From the NCBI GenBank assembly GCA_011799875.1, contig CM022298.1:288396395-288460394 (forward strand): DNA of 64,000 nt, in the 5' to 3' direction. Below are positions 45,180-56,460 of this stretch, one piece after another. This DNA is from Thinopyrum elongatum (Eukaryota > Streptophyta > Magnoliopsida > Poales > Poaceae). How positions within the stretch are numbered: the stretch's first letter is position 1; each line of letters opens with the position of its first letter. The notes beneath the pieces were generated by a model, which was given only the letters and a program-made list of their open reading frames with translations, was not told the DNA's origin and did not search any database. Position numbers and translations under genes: made by a program.

Positions 45180-45886
45180 CGTCCTGTAACTCGCTATATA
45201 TGGGCCGAAACATGGTCATATAATGGACAGTTGGGCCAGAGAATACAATGGGCTTTTAACAGGCTAAAAATTAGATTGGGCTAGAGTTGAGCCCAAAAAT
45301 TCACGGGCCAACACAGGCCAAAATTGTCATAGGCCCATGTTTGGCCCAATAACATATGAGCCGTTAAAAGGACAAAATGTATCTCGGGCCCTGTTTGGCC
45401 CAATAAAATTACGGGCTATAAGCAGGTCGGTATCAACACGGGCCGTAGGCCCAACTGTGTCACGGGCCATTAACAGGACGGGTTGTAAGCAGGCCAGATT
45501 CAACACGGGCCGTAATTACGCTGAACTGTTACATGGGCCATTAACAGGCTGATAGGCACGTTGGGCTGAAATTTATCGACGAAGACTATGAGCCGTTAAG
45601 AGGCCTAAAGTCACTTCGAACAAGAAATAGCCTAGTTGCAGCACGGGACGTTAAATGGCTTAAAGTGAAACCGGGTCGACAACGGCCCAGATGTACCAAG
45701 GGCCGCTAACAGGCCGAAACGATTATTAGGCCGAACTGGTAAATGGGCATTTAACAGGCTGAAATACAAATCTGGCTTAGAATGGGCCCAAAAAAACAGT
45801 GGTCTATTAACAGGCCTGATCTGGTATGGGCTGTAATTTAGCATAAAACACGACAAGCGGTGAACGGGCCAGATCTGATATGGGTC
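45180..45886 (+). repeat. CACTA sub-terminal repeat array, proximal part
   Basis: Short degenerate motifs (GGGCC, TAACAGGC, GTTAACAGG, GGCCGTAA) recur every few tens of bases, with frequent TATGGGC/TATGAGCC. They are in mixed orientation. Such arrays bind the accessory transposase protein. The array continues at 50526 beyond the inserted LTR. Confidence 0.75.
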
Positions 45887-45891
45887 GTAAT

Positions 45892-48800
45892 TGTGGGGAC
45901 CCCGACTCATAAGTCGTGATCACCGAATGCCCGTGTACAGTGATCCCAGAGATCAATGCTCACTGAACACACAAAAACTAAAAAACAAGAGTCTTACATC
46001 CAGTACATACCGTTTTACTCAAATATGACCTTTATGGCCAAGTCTTCATAAAGTCGCAGCGAAAAATCTTCAACGATAGCATGAACCCATGCCATTAGCC
46101 TTAACCCTACAGGCATTCTGACTGGGAAGCGTCCTATCTCACATGTTCGTCACCAAAGAAAATCTTCATCTTACTCCTGTTCTTTCATGCCTGGCCAATA
46201 AAATAACCAGTGGCAAGCCAATGAGTACTTTGAATGTACTCGCAAGCAACCCAAGAGTGATAACAGAATAATTGTGCAAGACTCTACTGCTAAATTGGCA
46301 TTTTGGCGGAAGCTAGTTTTTGTCATGCAAGTATGATCAACATTTATCAAGGACATGAATGCGTCTGCAACAAGTATCAGAAGGTTACAGACATCAACAT
46401 CGAGAAAGAGTTATGAACAAATCATGCTCAAGCTTATCGTGATTTCCTCATGAATCATATCAACAATATTACCAAATCGTGTTGTTTGTCAGAAACATAA
46501 GGACATAGTCTAAGCAGCCCCACCCAACTGTCCTTGACCGTGGACACGGCTATTCGAATAGTTTGACACTCTGCAAAGGTTGCACACTTTACCCACAAGA
46601 TCCGGGGAACTTCCGTGTCATCCATGACCCGCGGTACCTCAAGTACCCGGGGTAAGCACCCGATCGCTACCTTTCCCTAGCCGTGACTAACATAGAGTCC
46701 ACTCGATTGGTAACAATCCCCATGCCAAACATTGTCACATAATAAATTTTGTGGAGCCACGCTCCCATATTCATCACATAACACAAGCATGGGGGTACCA
46801 ACGGTGTGTCCGGTGCCCTGTAAAAACAGTCATGGCCGCCTATCCAAGCACGACCCCGTCCCGAGAGTGACCACGCCACTCCCGTCAATCGTAATGCGGG
46901 CATCCATGCTAGCACGAACTAGGTAATCAATAATGCCCTTTCCCATATAAGGGTAGAGTGGTTGCGCATGTTTGGTTGGGACGGTCAACAAATCTTAAAT
47001 CTAATCCGTCTCTGTAAACAACACATATTCACTTGCTTCGGTGCACCACTTCTTCATCAAGTGGTGACCTAGTTTAACATTACCCACGGGCATTAGGGGC
47101 ACCCGATGGGGTTTTCAAAGGATTGTAACCAAGAGATGATCATGGCATAGATGCAACATCATGCATCAATATCAAGTATTTTTCATCGCATCTCTAGCAC
47201 AAGGTAGAGCTACGAACATGCAAGTACCAATGGGCATGCATCAATGCAATGATTATATCGAGCTCATAATCAACAACGTCATCATGCATACGGAAAATTT
47301 ATCGACGAACAAGAGAGGTGTATCATGGTCAAAGGGCTGCTTGCCTGGCTCCACAAGGTCTTCAATCCTTCTGGTCCATCTCCGAGTATTCCGTCTACTT
47401 CGTCAACTAACGTCAGAAACAATCACAATAAGCAACACAACAAGGAAAAAATAAAAGTGCTCTAAAAATATGAATTTCACTTTTCTATGACTTCTCTGGT
47501 TATAAGAAAAATAACCAGAGTGGTTTCATTGGATTTGGACAAATAGATATTTTTGAACATTTCAATATGGTGGAATCAAGGGATTTAATGGATCTGCAAG
47601 TTGTCTACAGAATGACTTTTTATAAAAATGAGTAAAAGTACCCATTAAATAAGGCATGATTTTAGAAACATTTATGAATTGGTTTCACTGGATTTGGAGT
47701 TCAAATGAATATTTTATGGATTTTTGAAGCTGGTTTAGGAGTATAAATGACCTATTTATGAGATCTAGTGGAAACCAGGTAGAGTAAAAATGTTCACTAT
47801 GGCTCACTAAATAGATAATGATTTATGGAGTCATTGGAAATTTGAATCATCAAATTTGGATTTGAAATGAGCCCTGTGGAAAAGTTTGAATCTGCTGAAA
47901 AAGAAGAAAAAGGAAAATACCTAACGGGCCAAATCCAGTGGTGGCAGCGCGCACAGGGCGGGATTTAGCGGCGAGGTGCAACTGGGCCGGCCCAGCGGCT
48001 CGGCCGGGCTGGCGAAGGAGGTGACGCCGGAGACGTACTCCTGCAGTACACCTGCTCGTGGGGGTGGCGGTTTCCACGGATCCCGCCTCCACTTAACCTG
48101 ACAGAGGGGGCCGGCTTAGCCACCGCTGCCGCTTACAGGCGGGGCCCCTGCCAGCTGTCGGGGCGCTTGTCCCCTACCTCGCACCTGAGGCAGAGGAGCC
48201 ACGGGGAGGCGCGACCGAGTGGCGCCGGCGCTCGCCCCGGCCGCTCCGGTCACTCCTGGCGACGCTCCACGCACCGACGAGCTCGGGGGAGAACGCCGCA
48301 TCCTTCCAGGCGATGTGCGCATGCAGGGGAAGACCGTAGACACAGTGGCATGGATGGCCGCATGCGGGGCCGTTGGCCACTATTGGGCACGGCAAAACTA
48401 CCGCGGAGAAGGAAAAATGGAGTGGGGGAGAGCTCTGAGATGGTGGTGGCAGTCCCCTGGAGGTAGGAGACGTAGAGGAGGAGGTCCAAGCGGCGCGAAT
48501 TTAGCCTGAGGCCGGCGGCAGCTCTCCGGCCATGGAGGGCTATGGAGGGCATTGGAGGAGGAGGGAGGTGGTCCGGGAGGTTGCTGGGGAAGATAGAGGG
48601 TGAATGCTGCAGGAGAGAGAGCTCGGGGAGGCCAGATAAGGTGGGGGCGATGATGCCCCGCAGACCGCGTCCACGGTGGTGGCCTAGGTGGCGCCAGGGC
48701 CAAATGGGCACCCTAGGCCATGTCTGGGGCGTTCGTGGGTGTTGTCCAGGTTAGGGGAAAAGGAAAGGGGGAGCGGGGCGAGCTCCTGGCAGGACCCGAG

Positions 48801-50520
48801 CTCGCGCGCCCACTGGCCGAGCCGGGCGGCGTCGGGCACGGGTAGCAAGGGGTGAGAGAGAGGGGAGAGAAGGAGGCCTGCACAGCTGTCGTGCTGAGGA
48901 TGTCGAGGGCCTCGACTGGCGCGAGGGGGAGGCTCGAGGTGGTCAGGGGACTCGGCGTGAATGGTCGCCTGCTCTGCCTCGTGCTCCAGAGCGCGTCTTT
49001 GGCCGGCATCCCTGGCTATTGCGCGCACCCGCGCGTCCACTTGTGTCTGGAAGCTGCAGGGGGAGTAAACAATGGGAAAGTGGCATTGGATGCCTTGTGT
49101 GCTCTCTGGAAGAGAGTGGAGGTGGAGAGAGAGGGGAAATGCTGCTGTCCAGAGAGGAAAAATGGGTCTCTGCCCCCCTTAATCATTGCTCCTTGGGCAG
49201 CAAAGCACGCAGGAGGTAGATCAGGACCAGATGAGGCTGTGGGAAAAGTTTCAGCTCATGGAGATTAGTGGAAGGGGTTGAAACATGCATTTTGAAATTC
49301 TGCCATAAGGTGTTTGATGGTGGTTTGGACTATCTAATTTGCTCAACTTGCTTTGATACTTAACAGGAGTGAGTGGAATCATAAATTAGTAGTGCCCACA
49401 AATTTTTAGATCAAATGGAGAAAGTGTCCAATGCAACTTTTGTAAACCCTAGAAATCAACAGAAATGGGTTTCCCAAGATTTAGTCATGCAAATCTTTTC
49501 TCCTTGATGCACCACTTGGTGTAGTGTCATAATTTGAGTATATGAGCATTTCCACAAAAATTGGTATCAAAAGGAGAAAGTTGGCAATGTAGAGTTGCTC
49601 AAATTTTGATCTGGACATGAATGGTTTTTGGGCACTTTGATCAAGTTATCTTGTTCTCCAACTTGTGACATTTGGTATAGATGAATAATTAGACCACTTG
49701 AGAATGTGTACCAAGTTTGGGAACATTTGTACATGTTTGGCAATGTAAAGTTGTTCAAACTTGGAAAAGGACAGAGATGGTTTTGAGAGGGTTTGATGGG
49801 GCTATTCTATTCTCCATGACATGAGACTTGGCAAGATCATCCAATGGGTCAATTATGACAAGGTAGAATTTTCTTGGAATTTATGGAGAAACTTTCCTTT
49901 GTAAACATTTCAAAAGCTTGAAATGTCCAGAGAGGGTTTTTGAGGGATTTGACCAATATTTTGGTCATGACCATGTGTTTAAACTCATATATATGGACAA
50001 TATATGTCCCCTGAGATTCCCTAAAATTTATCAAATATTTTTGAAACATTAAAATAATTTTAACCTATTAAAGACCATTTCTGGCCTAAAGAAAAATCCT
50101 TTAAATAAAATATCAGAATAACTTCTAAAATAATATTTTTGTGGTTTTATGGTGTCCTATGGCTAATAGGATTCAAATATAAATTTTGAAAGATTTTTGT
50201 CATCCTAACTTAGGTACTTGTAGTTCAAGCTTGAAGTCAGGGGGTTTTGAAAAACCTAATTTAGAAAATACTTTTTGGCCAAATTATTTTTGTAAGAAAA
50301 TACTTTTATGTCCTATACACATGGCATGATCATTGGGCAAAGGTTCATATCAGGGGAAAGAAGTATAGGAGTTGGTGGATTTATTTGATTTTAGAGCACT
50401 TGCAAACAACCAACAAAACCCAAATCAAAGCAGAGGCCAAATCAACAGAAAAATTTTGTTGGATCAAATTTTATGCCTAATTAATCCTAAATGTTGTGGC
50501 ATGAAAATCAGGGTGTGATA
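45892..50520 (+). mobile_element. Giant solo LTR (LARD- or Sukkula-like), 4629 bp
   Basis: It starts TGTGGGGACCCCGACTCATA and ends AAAATCAGGGTGTGATA, flanked by a perfect GTAAT duplication (45887-45891 and 50521-50525), so one integration event produced it. No primer site, purine tract or polyprotein is visible inside, and no second copy of its start occurs, so a solo LTR is the simplest reading; LTRs of 4-5 kb are typical of LARD/Sukkula elements of Triticeae. A GC-rich block at 47900-49270 may contain the promoter. ORFs there are overlapping and repeated in the duplicate, so I do not call genes. The 3' end TA instead of CA is odd. Orientation is assumed. Confidence 0.75.
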
Positions 50521-50894
50521 GTAATTTGACCTAAAACATGGCAGGCTATTAACGGGCCGGCCCACTAGTGTTTGACAAAATATGGTGGGCCTTTGGCTGG
50601 ACCGGCCTTTTTACCTTAAATGGGCCACTGTTGGGCCGTGCCACGTGTTGACATATCATAGGCGCATTCCGTCCATTGTAGGGATGACATCTGTCCCAAT
50701 GCTGAGCTGACAGGTGGATCCTCCAGCGAATGAGAATTTTACACGTGGAAAATCCCCATTGGTCCGGGGTGTTAACGGGTTATCGGATCCAAAGCGGAAC
50801 CCGATAGCTTAACGATGACCCATTACAATGGATGCCATGTGTTGGTTACCCTTGACAAAAACACTGCCATGACGCGCCATTTATCGTCATGGAA
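50521..50894 (+). repeat. CACTA sub-terminal DNA, first copy
   Basis: Continues the sub-terminal array after the giant LTR (GGCAGGCTATTAACGGGCCG and so on). It ends at TTATCGTCATGGA, where the tandem duplication junction lies, and so lacks the terminal 170 bp. Confidence 0.8.
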
Positions 50895-50895
50895 G

Positions 50896-53787
50896 AGTAA
50901 AAGTACCCATTAAATAAGGCATGATTTTAGAAACATTTATGAATTGGTTTCACTGGATTTGGAGCTCAAATGAATATTTTATGGATATTTTAAGCTGGTT
51001 TAGGAGTATAAATGACCTATTTATGAGATCCAGTGGAAACTAGGTAGAGTAAAAATGTTCACTATGGCTCACTAAATAGATAATGATTTATGGAGTCATT
51101 GGAAATTTGAATCATCAAATTTGGATTTGAAATGAGCCCTGTGGAAAAGTTTGAATCTGCTGAAAAAGAAGAAAAAGGAAAATACCTAACGGGCCAAATC
51201 CAGGGGCGGCAGCGCGCACTGGGCGGGATTTAGCGGCGAGGCGCAATTGGGCCGGCCCAGCGACTCAGCCGCGCTGGAGAAGAAGGTGACGCCGGAGACG
51301 TACTCCTGCAGTATGCCTGCTCGTGGGGGCGGCGGTTTCCACGGATCCTGCCTCTACTTAACCTGACAAAGGGGGCCGGCTTAGCCACCGCTGCCGCTTA
51401 TAGGCGGGCCCCCTGCCAGCTGGCGGGGCGCTCGTCCCCTACCTCACACCTGAGGCAGAGGAGCGACGGGGAGGCGCGACCGAGTGTCGCCGGCGCTCGC
51501 CCCAGCGGCTCCGGTCACTCCTGGCGACGCTCCACGCACCGGCGAGCTCGGGGGAGAACGCCGCATCCTTCCAGGCGGTGTGCGCACGCAGGGGAAGACC
51601 GTAGCCACAGTGGCATGGATGGCCGCGTGCGGGGCCATCGGCCACTATTGGGCACGGCAAAACTACCGCGGAGAAGAAAAAATGGAGTGGGGGAGAGCTC
51701 TGAGATGGTGGTGGCAGTCCCCTGGAGGTAGAAGACATAGAGGAGGAGGTCCAAGCGGCGTGAATTTAGCCCGAGGCCGGCGGCAGCTCTCCGGCCATGG
51801 AGGGCTATGGAGGGCATTGGAGGAGGAGGGAGGTGGTCCGGGAGGTTGCTGGGGAAGAGAGAGGGTGAATGCTGCAGGAGAGAGAGCTCGGGGAGGCCAG
51901 ATAAGGATGGGGCGATGATGCCCCGTAGACCGCGTCCACGGTGGTGGCCTAGGTGACGCCAGGGCCAAATGGGCACCCTAGGCCATGTCTGGGGCGTTCG
52001 TGGGTGTCGTCCAGGTCAGGGGAAAAGGAAAGGGGAAGCGGGGCGAGCTCCTGGCAGGACCCGAGCTCGCTCGCCCACTAGCCGAGCCGGGCAGCGTCAG
52101 GCACGGGTAGCAAGGGGTGAGAGAGAGGGGACAGAAGGGGGCCTGCACGGCTGTCGTGCTGAGGATGTCGAGGGCCTCGACTGGCGCGAGGGGGAGGCTC
52201 GAGGTGGTCAGGGGACTCGGCGTCAACAGTCGCCTGCTCGGCCTCGTGCTCCAGAGCGCGTCTTTGGCCGGCATCCCCGGCTATTGCGCGCACCCGCGCG
52301 TCCACTTGTTTCTGGCAGCTGCAAGGGGAGTAAACAATGGGAAAGTGGCATTGGATGCCTTGTGTGCTCTCTGGAAGAGAGTGGAGGTGGAGAGAGAGGG
52401 GAAATGCTGCTGTCCAGAGAGGAAAAATGGGTCTCTACCCCCCTTAATCATTGCTCCTTGGGCAGCAAAGCACACAGGAGGTAGAGTAGGACCAGATGAG
52501 GCTGTGGGAAAAGTTTCAGCTCATGGAGATTAGTGGAAGGGGTTGAAACATGCATTTTGAAATTCTGCCATAAGGTGTTTGATGGTGGTTTGGGCTAGCT
52601 AATTTGCTCAACTTGCTTTGAGACTTAACAGGAGTGAGTGGCATCACAAATTAGTAGTGCCCACAAATTTTTAGATCAAATGGAGAAAGTGGCCAATGCA
52701 ACTTTTGTAAACCCTAGAAATCAACAGAAATGGGTTTCCCAAGATTTAGTCATGCAAATCTTTTCTCCTTGATGCACCACTTGGTGTAGTGTCATCATTT
52801 GAGGATTTGAGCATGTCCACAAAAATTGGGATCAAAAGGAGAAAGTTGGCAATGTAGAGTTGCTCAAATTTGGATCTGGACAGGAATGGTTTTTGGGCAC
52901 TTTGATCAAGTTATCTTGTTCTCCAACTTGTGACATTTGGTCTAGATGAATAATTAGACCACTTGAGAATGTGTACCAAGTTTGGGAACATTTGGACATG
53001 TTTGGCAATGTAAATTTGTTCAAACTTGGAAAAGGACAGAGATGGTTTTGAGAGGGTTTGATGGGGCTATTCTATTCTCCATGACATGAGACTTGGCAAG
53101 ATCATCCAATGGGTCAATTCTGACAAGGTAGAATTATCTTGGAATTTATGGAGAAACTTTCCTTTGTAAACATTTCAAAAGCTTGAAATGTCCAGAGAGG
53201 GTTTTTGAGGGATTTGACCAATATTTTGGTCATGACCATGTGTTTAAACTCATATATATGAACAATATATGTCCACTGAGATTCCCTAAAATTTATCAAA
53301 TATTTTTGAAACATTAAAATAATTTTAACCTATTAAAGACCATGTCTGGCCTAAAGAAAAATCCTTTAAATAAAATATCAGAATAACTTCTAAAATAATA
53401 TGTTTATGGTTTTACTGTGTCCTATGGCTAATAGGATTCAAATATAAATTTTGAAAGATTTTTGTCATCCTAAGTTAGGTACTTGTAGTTCAAGCCTGAA
53501 GTCAGGGGGTTCTGAAAAACCAAATTTAGAAAATACTTTTTGGCCAAATTATTTTTGTAAGAAAATACTTTTATGTCCTATACACATGGCATGATCATTG
53601 GGCAAAGGTTCAGATCAGGGGAAAGAAGTATAAGAGTTGGTGGATTTATTTGATTTTAGAGCACTTGTAAACAACCAACAAAACCCAAATCAACGCAGAG
53701 GCGAAATCAACAGAAAAGTTTTTGTTGGATCAAATTTTTATGCCTAATTAATCCTAAATGTCGTGGCATGAAAATCAGGGTGTGATA
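50896..53787 (+). repeat. Second, 5'-truncated copy of the giant LTR
   Basis: Corresponds to 47631-50520 of the complete LTR, with a few percent substitutions concentrated near the GC-rich block (about 51250-51340). It was made by tandem duplication, not by a new insertion, since it starts mid-LTR and keeps the same 3' flank. Confidence 0.88.
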
Positions 53788-54332
53788 GTAATTTGACCTA
53801 AAACATGGCAGGCTATTAACGGGCCGGCCCACTAGTGTTTGACAAAATATGGTGGGCCTTTGGCTGGACCGGCCTTTTTACCTTAAATGGGCCACTGTTG
53901 GGCCGTGCCACGTGTTGACGTATCATAGGCGCATTCCGTCCATTGTAGGGATGACATCTGTCCCAATGCTGAGCTGACAGGTGGATCCTCCGGCGAATGA
54001 GAATTTTACACGTGGAAAATCCCCATTGGTCCGGGCTGTTAACCGGTTATCGGATCCAAAGCGGAACCCGATAGCTTAACGATGACCCATTACAATGGAT
54101 GCCATGTGTTGGTTACCCTTGACAAAAACACTGCCATGACGTGCCATTTATCGTCATGGATGTGGACACTTCCGTGATGATAATTTTGGTATTGTCATGG
54201 AACACTTCTACGACAGCACAGGTATGACTATCTTGATTCTGTCATAAAATCATCATGGATGTACATCCATGACAGAAAACGTGACCTACTGTGACAAACA
54301 CGTATCATCACGGAAGTGTTTTTTTTGTAGTG
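53788..54332 (+). repeat. CACTA sub-terminal DNA, second copy, and terminus
   Basis: Repeats 50521-50894 and continues to the true element end. The last 170 bp contain an inverted pair ACACTTCCGTGATGAT (54166-54181) and ATCATCACGGAAGTGT (54304-54319), and a perfect 16-bp palindrome ATGGATGTACATCCAT (54255-54270). The end GTAGTG at 54327-54332 is the reverse complement of CACTAC. Confidence 0.85.
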
Positions 54333-54598
54333 AAAAGAAGTTCCCTCATGAGGTAACAGAAGTAAACATGATTTACATTACCCACATCCGTAAAAGGGAG
54401 AGGAAGCGTGTACTTCGGGACATCTATGCGTTAGAGCCCGTGGCCCCAAGGTATAATCCGTGGTCGGCTTACTCCATCACATTCGACAAACATGACCATC
54501 CGACCATCATCAGGCATGGCGGATCGGCCGCACTCGTCTTGGACCCAATCGTCGATGGTTTCCATTTGACACGCATCCTTATGGATGGAGGAAGCAGC
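54333..54598 (+). pseudogene. Tat-like gag-pol fragment, up to the protease active site
   Basis: The open frame reads KKFPHEVTEVNMIYITHI, ERKRVLRDIYALEPVAPRYN, YSITFDKHDHPTIIRHGGSA and DPIVDGFHLTRILMDGGSS, the same protein as the element E protease piece. It is cut on the left by the CACTA end and on the right, within DGGSS-L, by element C. An open frame runs from the CACTA end (54269) into it by chance. Confidence 0.85.
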
Positions 54599-55991
54599 TG
54601 ATACGTCTCCTTCGTATCTACTTTTCCTAACGCTTTTGCTCTTGTTTTGGACTCTAATTTGCATGATTTGAATGAAACTAACCCGGACTGACACTGTTTT
54701 CAGCTGAACTACCATGGTGTTGTTTTTGTGTAGAAATAAAAGTTCTCAGAATGGAACGAACCTTTTTGCAGAATTATTTTAGAATATATAAAAAATACTG
54801 GAGTCAAGAACCACCGGAGGGGGGCCCCTGGTTGAGCACAACCCACCAGGGCGCGCCACCCCCTCCAGGCGCGCCCAGGTGGGTTGTGCCCACCTGGTGG
54901 CCCCGCAAGCCCTAATCCCGATGCTATAAAATCCTATTTTTGGAGAAAACAATTAGGGAGAAAGTTTCATCGCGTTTCATGATACGGAGCCTCCGCCACC
55001 TCCTGTTCTTCATCGGGAGGCCAGATCTGGAGCCCGTTCGGGGCTCCGGAGAGGGGGATCTTCGGTCTTCGTCATCACCAACCCTTCTCCATCACCAATT
55101 CCATGATGCTCCCCACTGGGAGTGAGTAATTCCTTCGTAGGCTCGCTGGTCGGTGAGGAGTTGGATGAGATTCATCATGTAATATAGTTAGTTTTGTTAG
55201 GGCTTGATCCCTAGTATCCACTATGTTCTGAGATTGATGTTGTTATGACTTTGCCATGCTTAATGCTTGCAACTAGGGCCTGAGTGCCATGATTTCAGAT
55301 CTAAACCGTTTATGTTTTCACCATTATATCTATGTTCTAGATCCGATCTTGAAAGTCATATTCACCTATTACGTGTTATGATCTGTAAACCCCGGGGTGA
55401 CAATAATCGGGATACTTTCCGGTGATGACCATAGTTTGAGGAGTTTATGTATTCACTATGTGTTAATGCTTTGTTCTGGTTCTCTATTAAAAGGAGGCCT
55501 TAATATCCCTTAGTTTCCTTATGGACCCCGCTGCCATGGGAGGGTTGGACAAAAGATGTCATGCAAGTTCTTTCCAAAAGCACGTATGACTATTTACGGG
55601 ATACATGCCTACATTATATTTATGAACTGGAGCTAGTTTTGTATCGCCCTAGGTTATGACTGTTATATGATGAATATCATCCAATGAATTCACCGATCCA
55701 ATGCCTATGAATTTTCCACATATTGTTCTTGCTAAGTTACTACTGTTGCTGCTACTGTTACACTTGCTACAAAATCATTGCTATCACTATTACCATTATT
55801 GCTACTATTATCACTGCTATCAAAACTACCATATTGCTATAGATATTTAGTCTCTAGATGTGGTTGAATTGACAACTCAACTACTAATACTTGCAAATAT
55901 TCTTTGGCCCCCCTTGTGTCGAATCTATAAATTTGGGTTGAATACTCTACCCTCGAAAACTGTTGCGATCTCCTATAGTTGTGGGTTATCA
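54599..55991 (+). repeat. Element C 5' LTR
   Basis: 1393 bp, TGATACGTCTCCTTCGTATC to AGTTGTGGGTTATCA. TATA box CTATAAAATCC at 54924-54934. A GCTACTGTTACA/ATTGCTATCACT short-repeat tract lies at 55735-55840. Confidence 0.9.
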
Positions 55992-56107
55992 CCAGCCTCA
56001 ACTTAATCTACGAGGACACGGTTAGGAAGATGGGCATCGACTCATCCCAAATCAAGCCGAGCAGCACCACCTTGAAAGGTGTCATACCGGGCCTCGAGGC
56101 CTACCAG
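55992..56107 (+). pseudogene. Displaced copy of the Tat-like flank beside the 5' LTR
   Basis: CCAGCCTCAACTTAATCTAC and on, encoding NLIYEDTVRKMGIDSSQIKP and TTLKGVIPG, the protein sequence that also follows the 3' LTR at 61762. It differs there by several bases. Homology ends at about 56107 (GGCCTACCAG against GGCCCAATGTACCAG). A flank copy cannot lie inside an element after simple insertion. Confidence 0.85.
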
Positions 56108-56230
56108 GGGCTGTTATTGGTAGACCCTTTTTGAATACATGTCGATTATCCTTGGTAAACCCTTTTTTAAAATAAAAGATGCCCGAGGATGACAACATGT
56201 CGATTATCCTTGGTAGACCCTTTTTGAATA
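56108..56230 (+). repeat. Scrambled short repeats at an internal breakpoint
   Basis: TTGGTAGACCCTTTTTGAAT occurs at about 56118 and 56209; ATGTCGATTATCCTTGGTA at about 56140 and 56196, once followed by AACCC and once by GACCC; GGGGCTGTTATTG near 56106 matches GGGGTTGTTATTG at 56228. All pieces are copies of the adjacent protease sequence, in direct orientation, as in templated filler DNA. Confidence 0.8.
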
Positions 56231-56460
56231 CTGTAGGGGTTGTTATTGATTGCAATAAAAGTAAGGTCACTTTTCATATCAATGGTAATGAACATACGGT
56301 GCACTTTCCGAAGAAACAATTCCAAGTGAATGGTATTAATGTTATTGAAAAATCTTCGACACTCACTATTGGAAGTTTTCAACTACCTCTACCTACTGCC
56401 AAAAAGAAATATGAAATGCTTATTGTTGGGGATATGCATATCCCCGTTGAGGTAACTTAG
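56179..56460 (+). pseudogene. Element C protease C-terminus
   Basis: MPEDDNMSIILGRPFLNTVG, VVIDCNKSKVTFHINGNEHT and onward to a TAG at 56458. IILGRPFL is the final retropepsin strand found also in element A. The gag and catalytic part upstream have been lost at the breakpoint. The natural end at VEVT suits a separate gag-protease gene. Confidence 0.8.

Larger units (their letters stand above)
47630..54161 (+). repeat. 3.27-kb tandem duplication of LTR plus CACTA tail
   Basis: Unit 1 (about 47630-50895) and unit 2 (about 50896-54161) are near identical: each starts at GAGTAAAAGTACCCATTAAA inside the giant LTR, runs through the LTR end GGGTGTGATA, the GTAAT target duplicate and 370 bp of CACTA sub-terminal DNA, and stops at TTATCGTCATGGA. 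The junction (50890-50897) shows almost no homology between the two sides. Confidence 0.9.
42864..54332 (+). mobile_element. CACTA DNA transposon (Caspar-like), 3' part, with nested insertion
   Basis: The right end GTGTTTTTTTTGTAGTG (to 54332) is a CACTA terminal repeat. Sub-terminal DNA (45180-45886, 50521-50894, 53788-54332) is packed with GGGCC and TAACAGGC-type short repeats, the hallmark of transposase binding arrays in CACTA elements. Remnant exons lie at 43250-43516 and 44557-44715. The main transposase (TnpD-like) and left end are not in view; the left break abuts the element F LTR. A giant LTR (45892-50520) is inserted in the array. The name Caspar is from recall of Triticeae sequences. 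Confidence 0.8.

Noticed and set aside
48116..49270. Several overlapping GC-rich ORFs on both strands, repeated at 51439-52533
   Set aside because: They lie inside the giant LTR, overlap in many frames, have no recognisable domain and are duplicated with the LTR. GC-rich DNA has few stops, so long chance ORFs are expected.
54269..54332. ATG and N-terminal residues of the open frame entering the Tat-like protease
   Set aside because: The first 21 codons are CACTA terminal DNA. The fusion is a by-product of the insertion junction, not a gene start.
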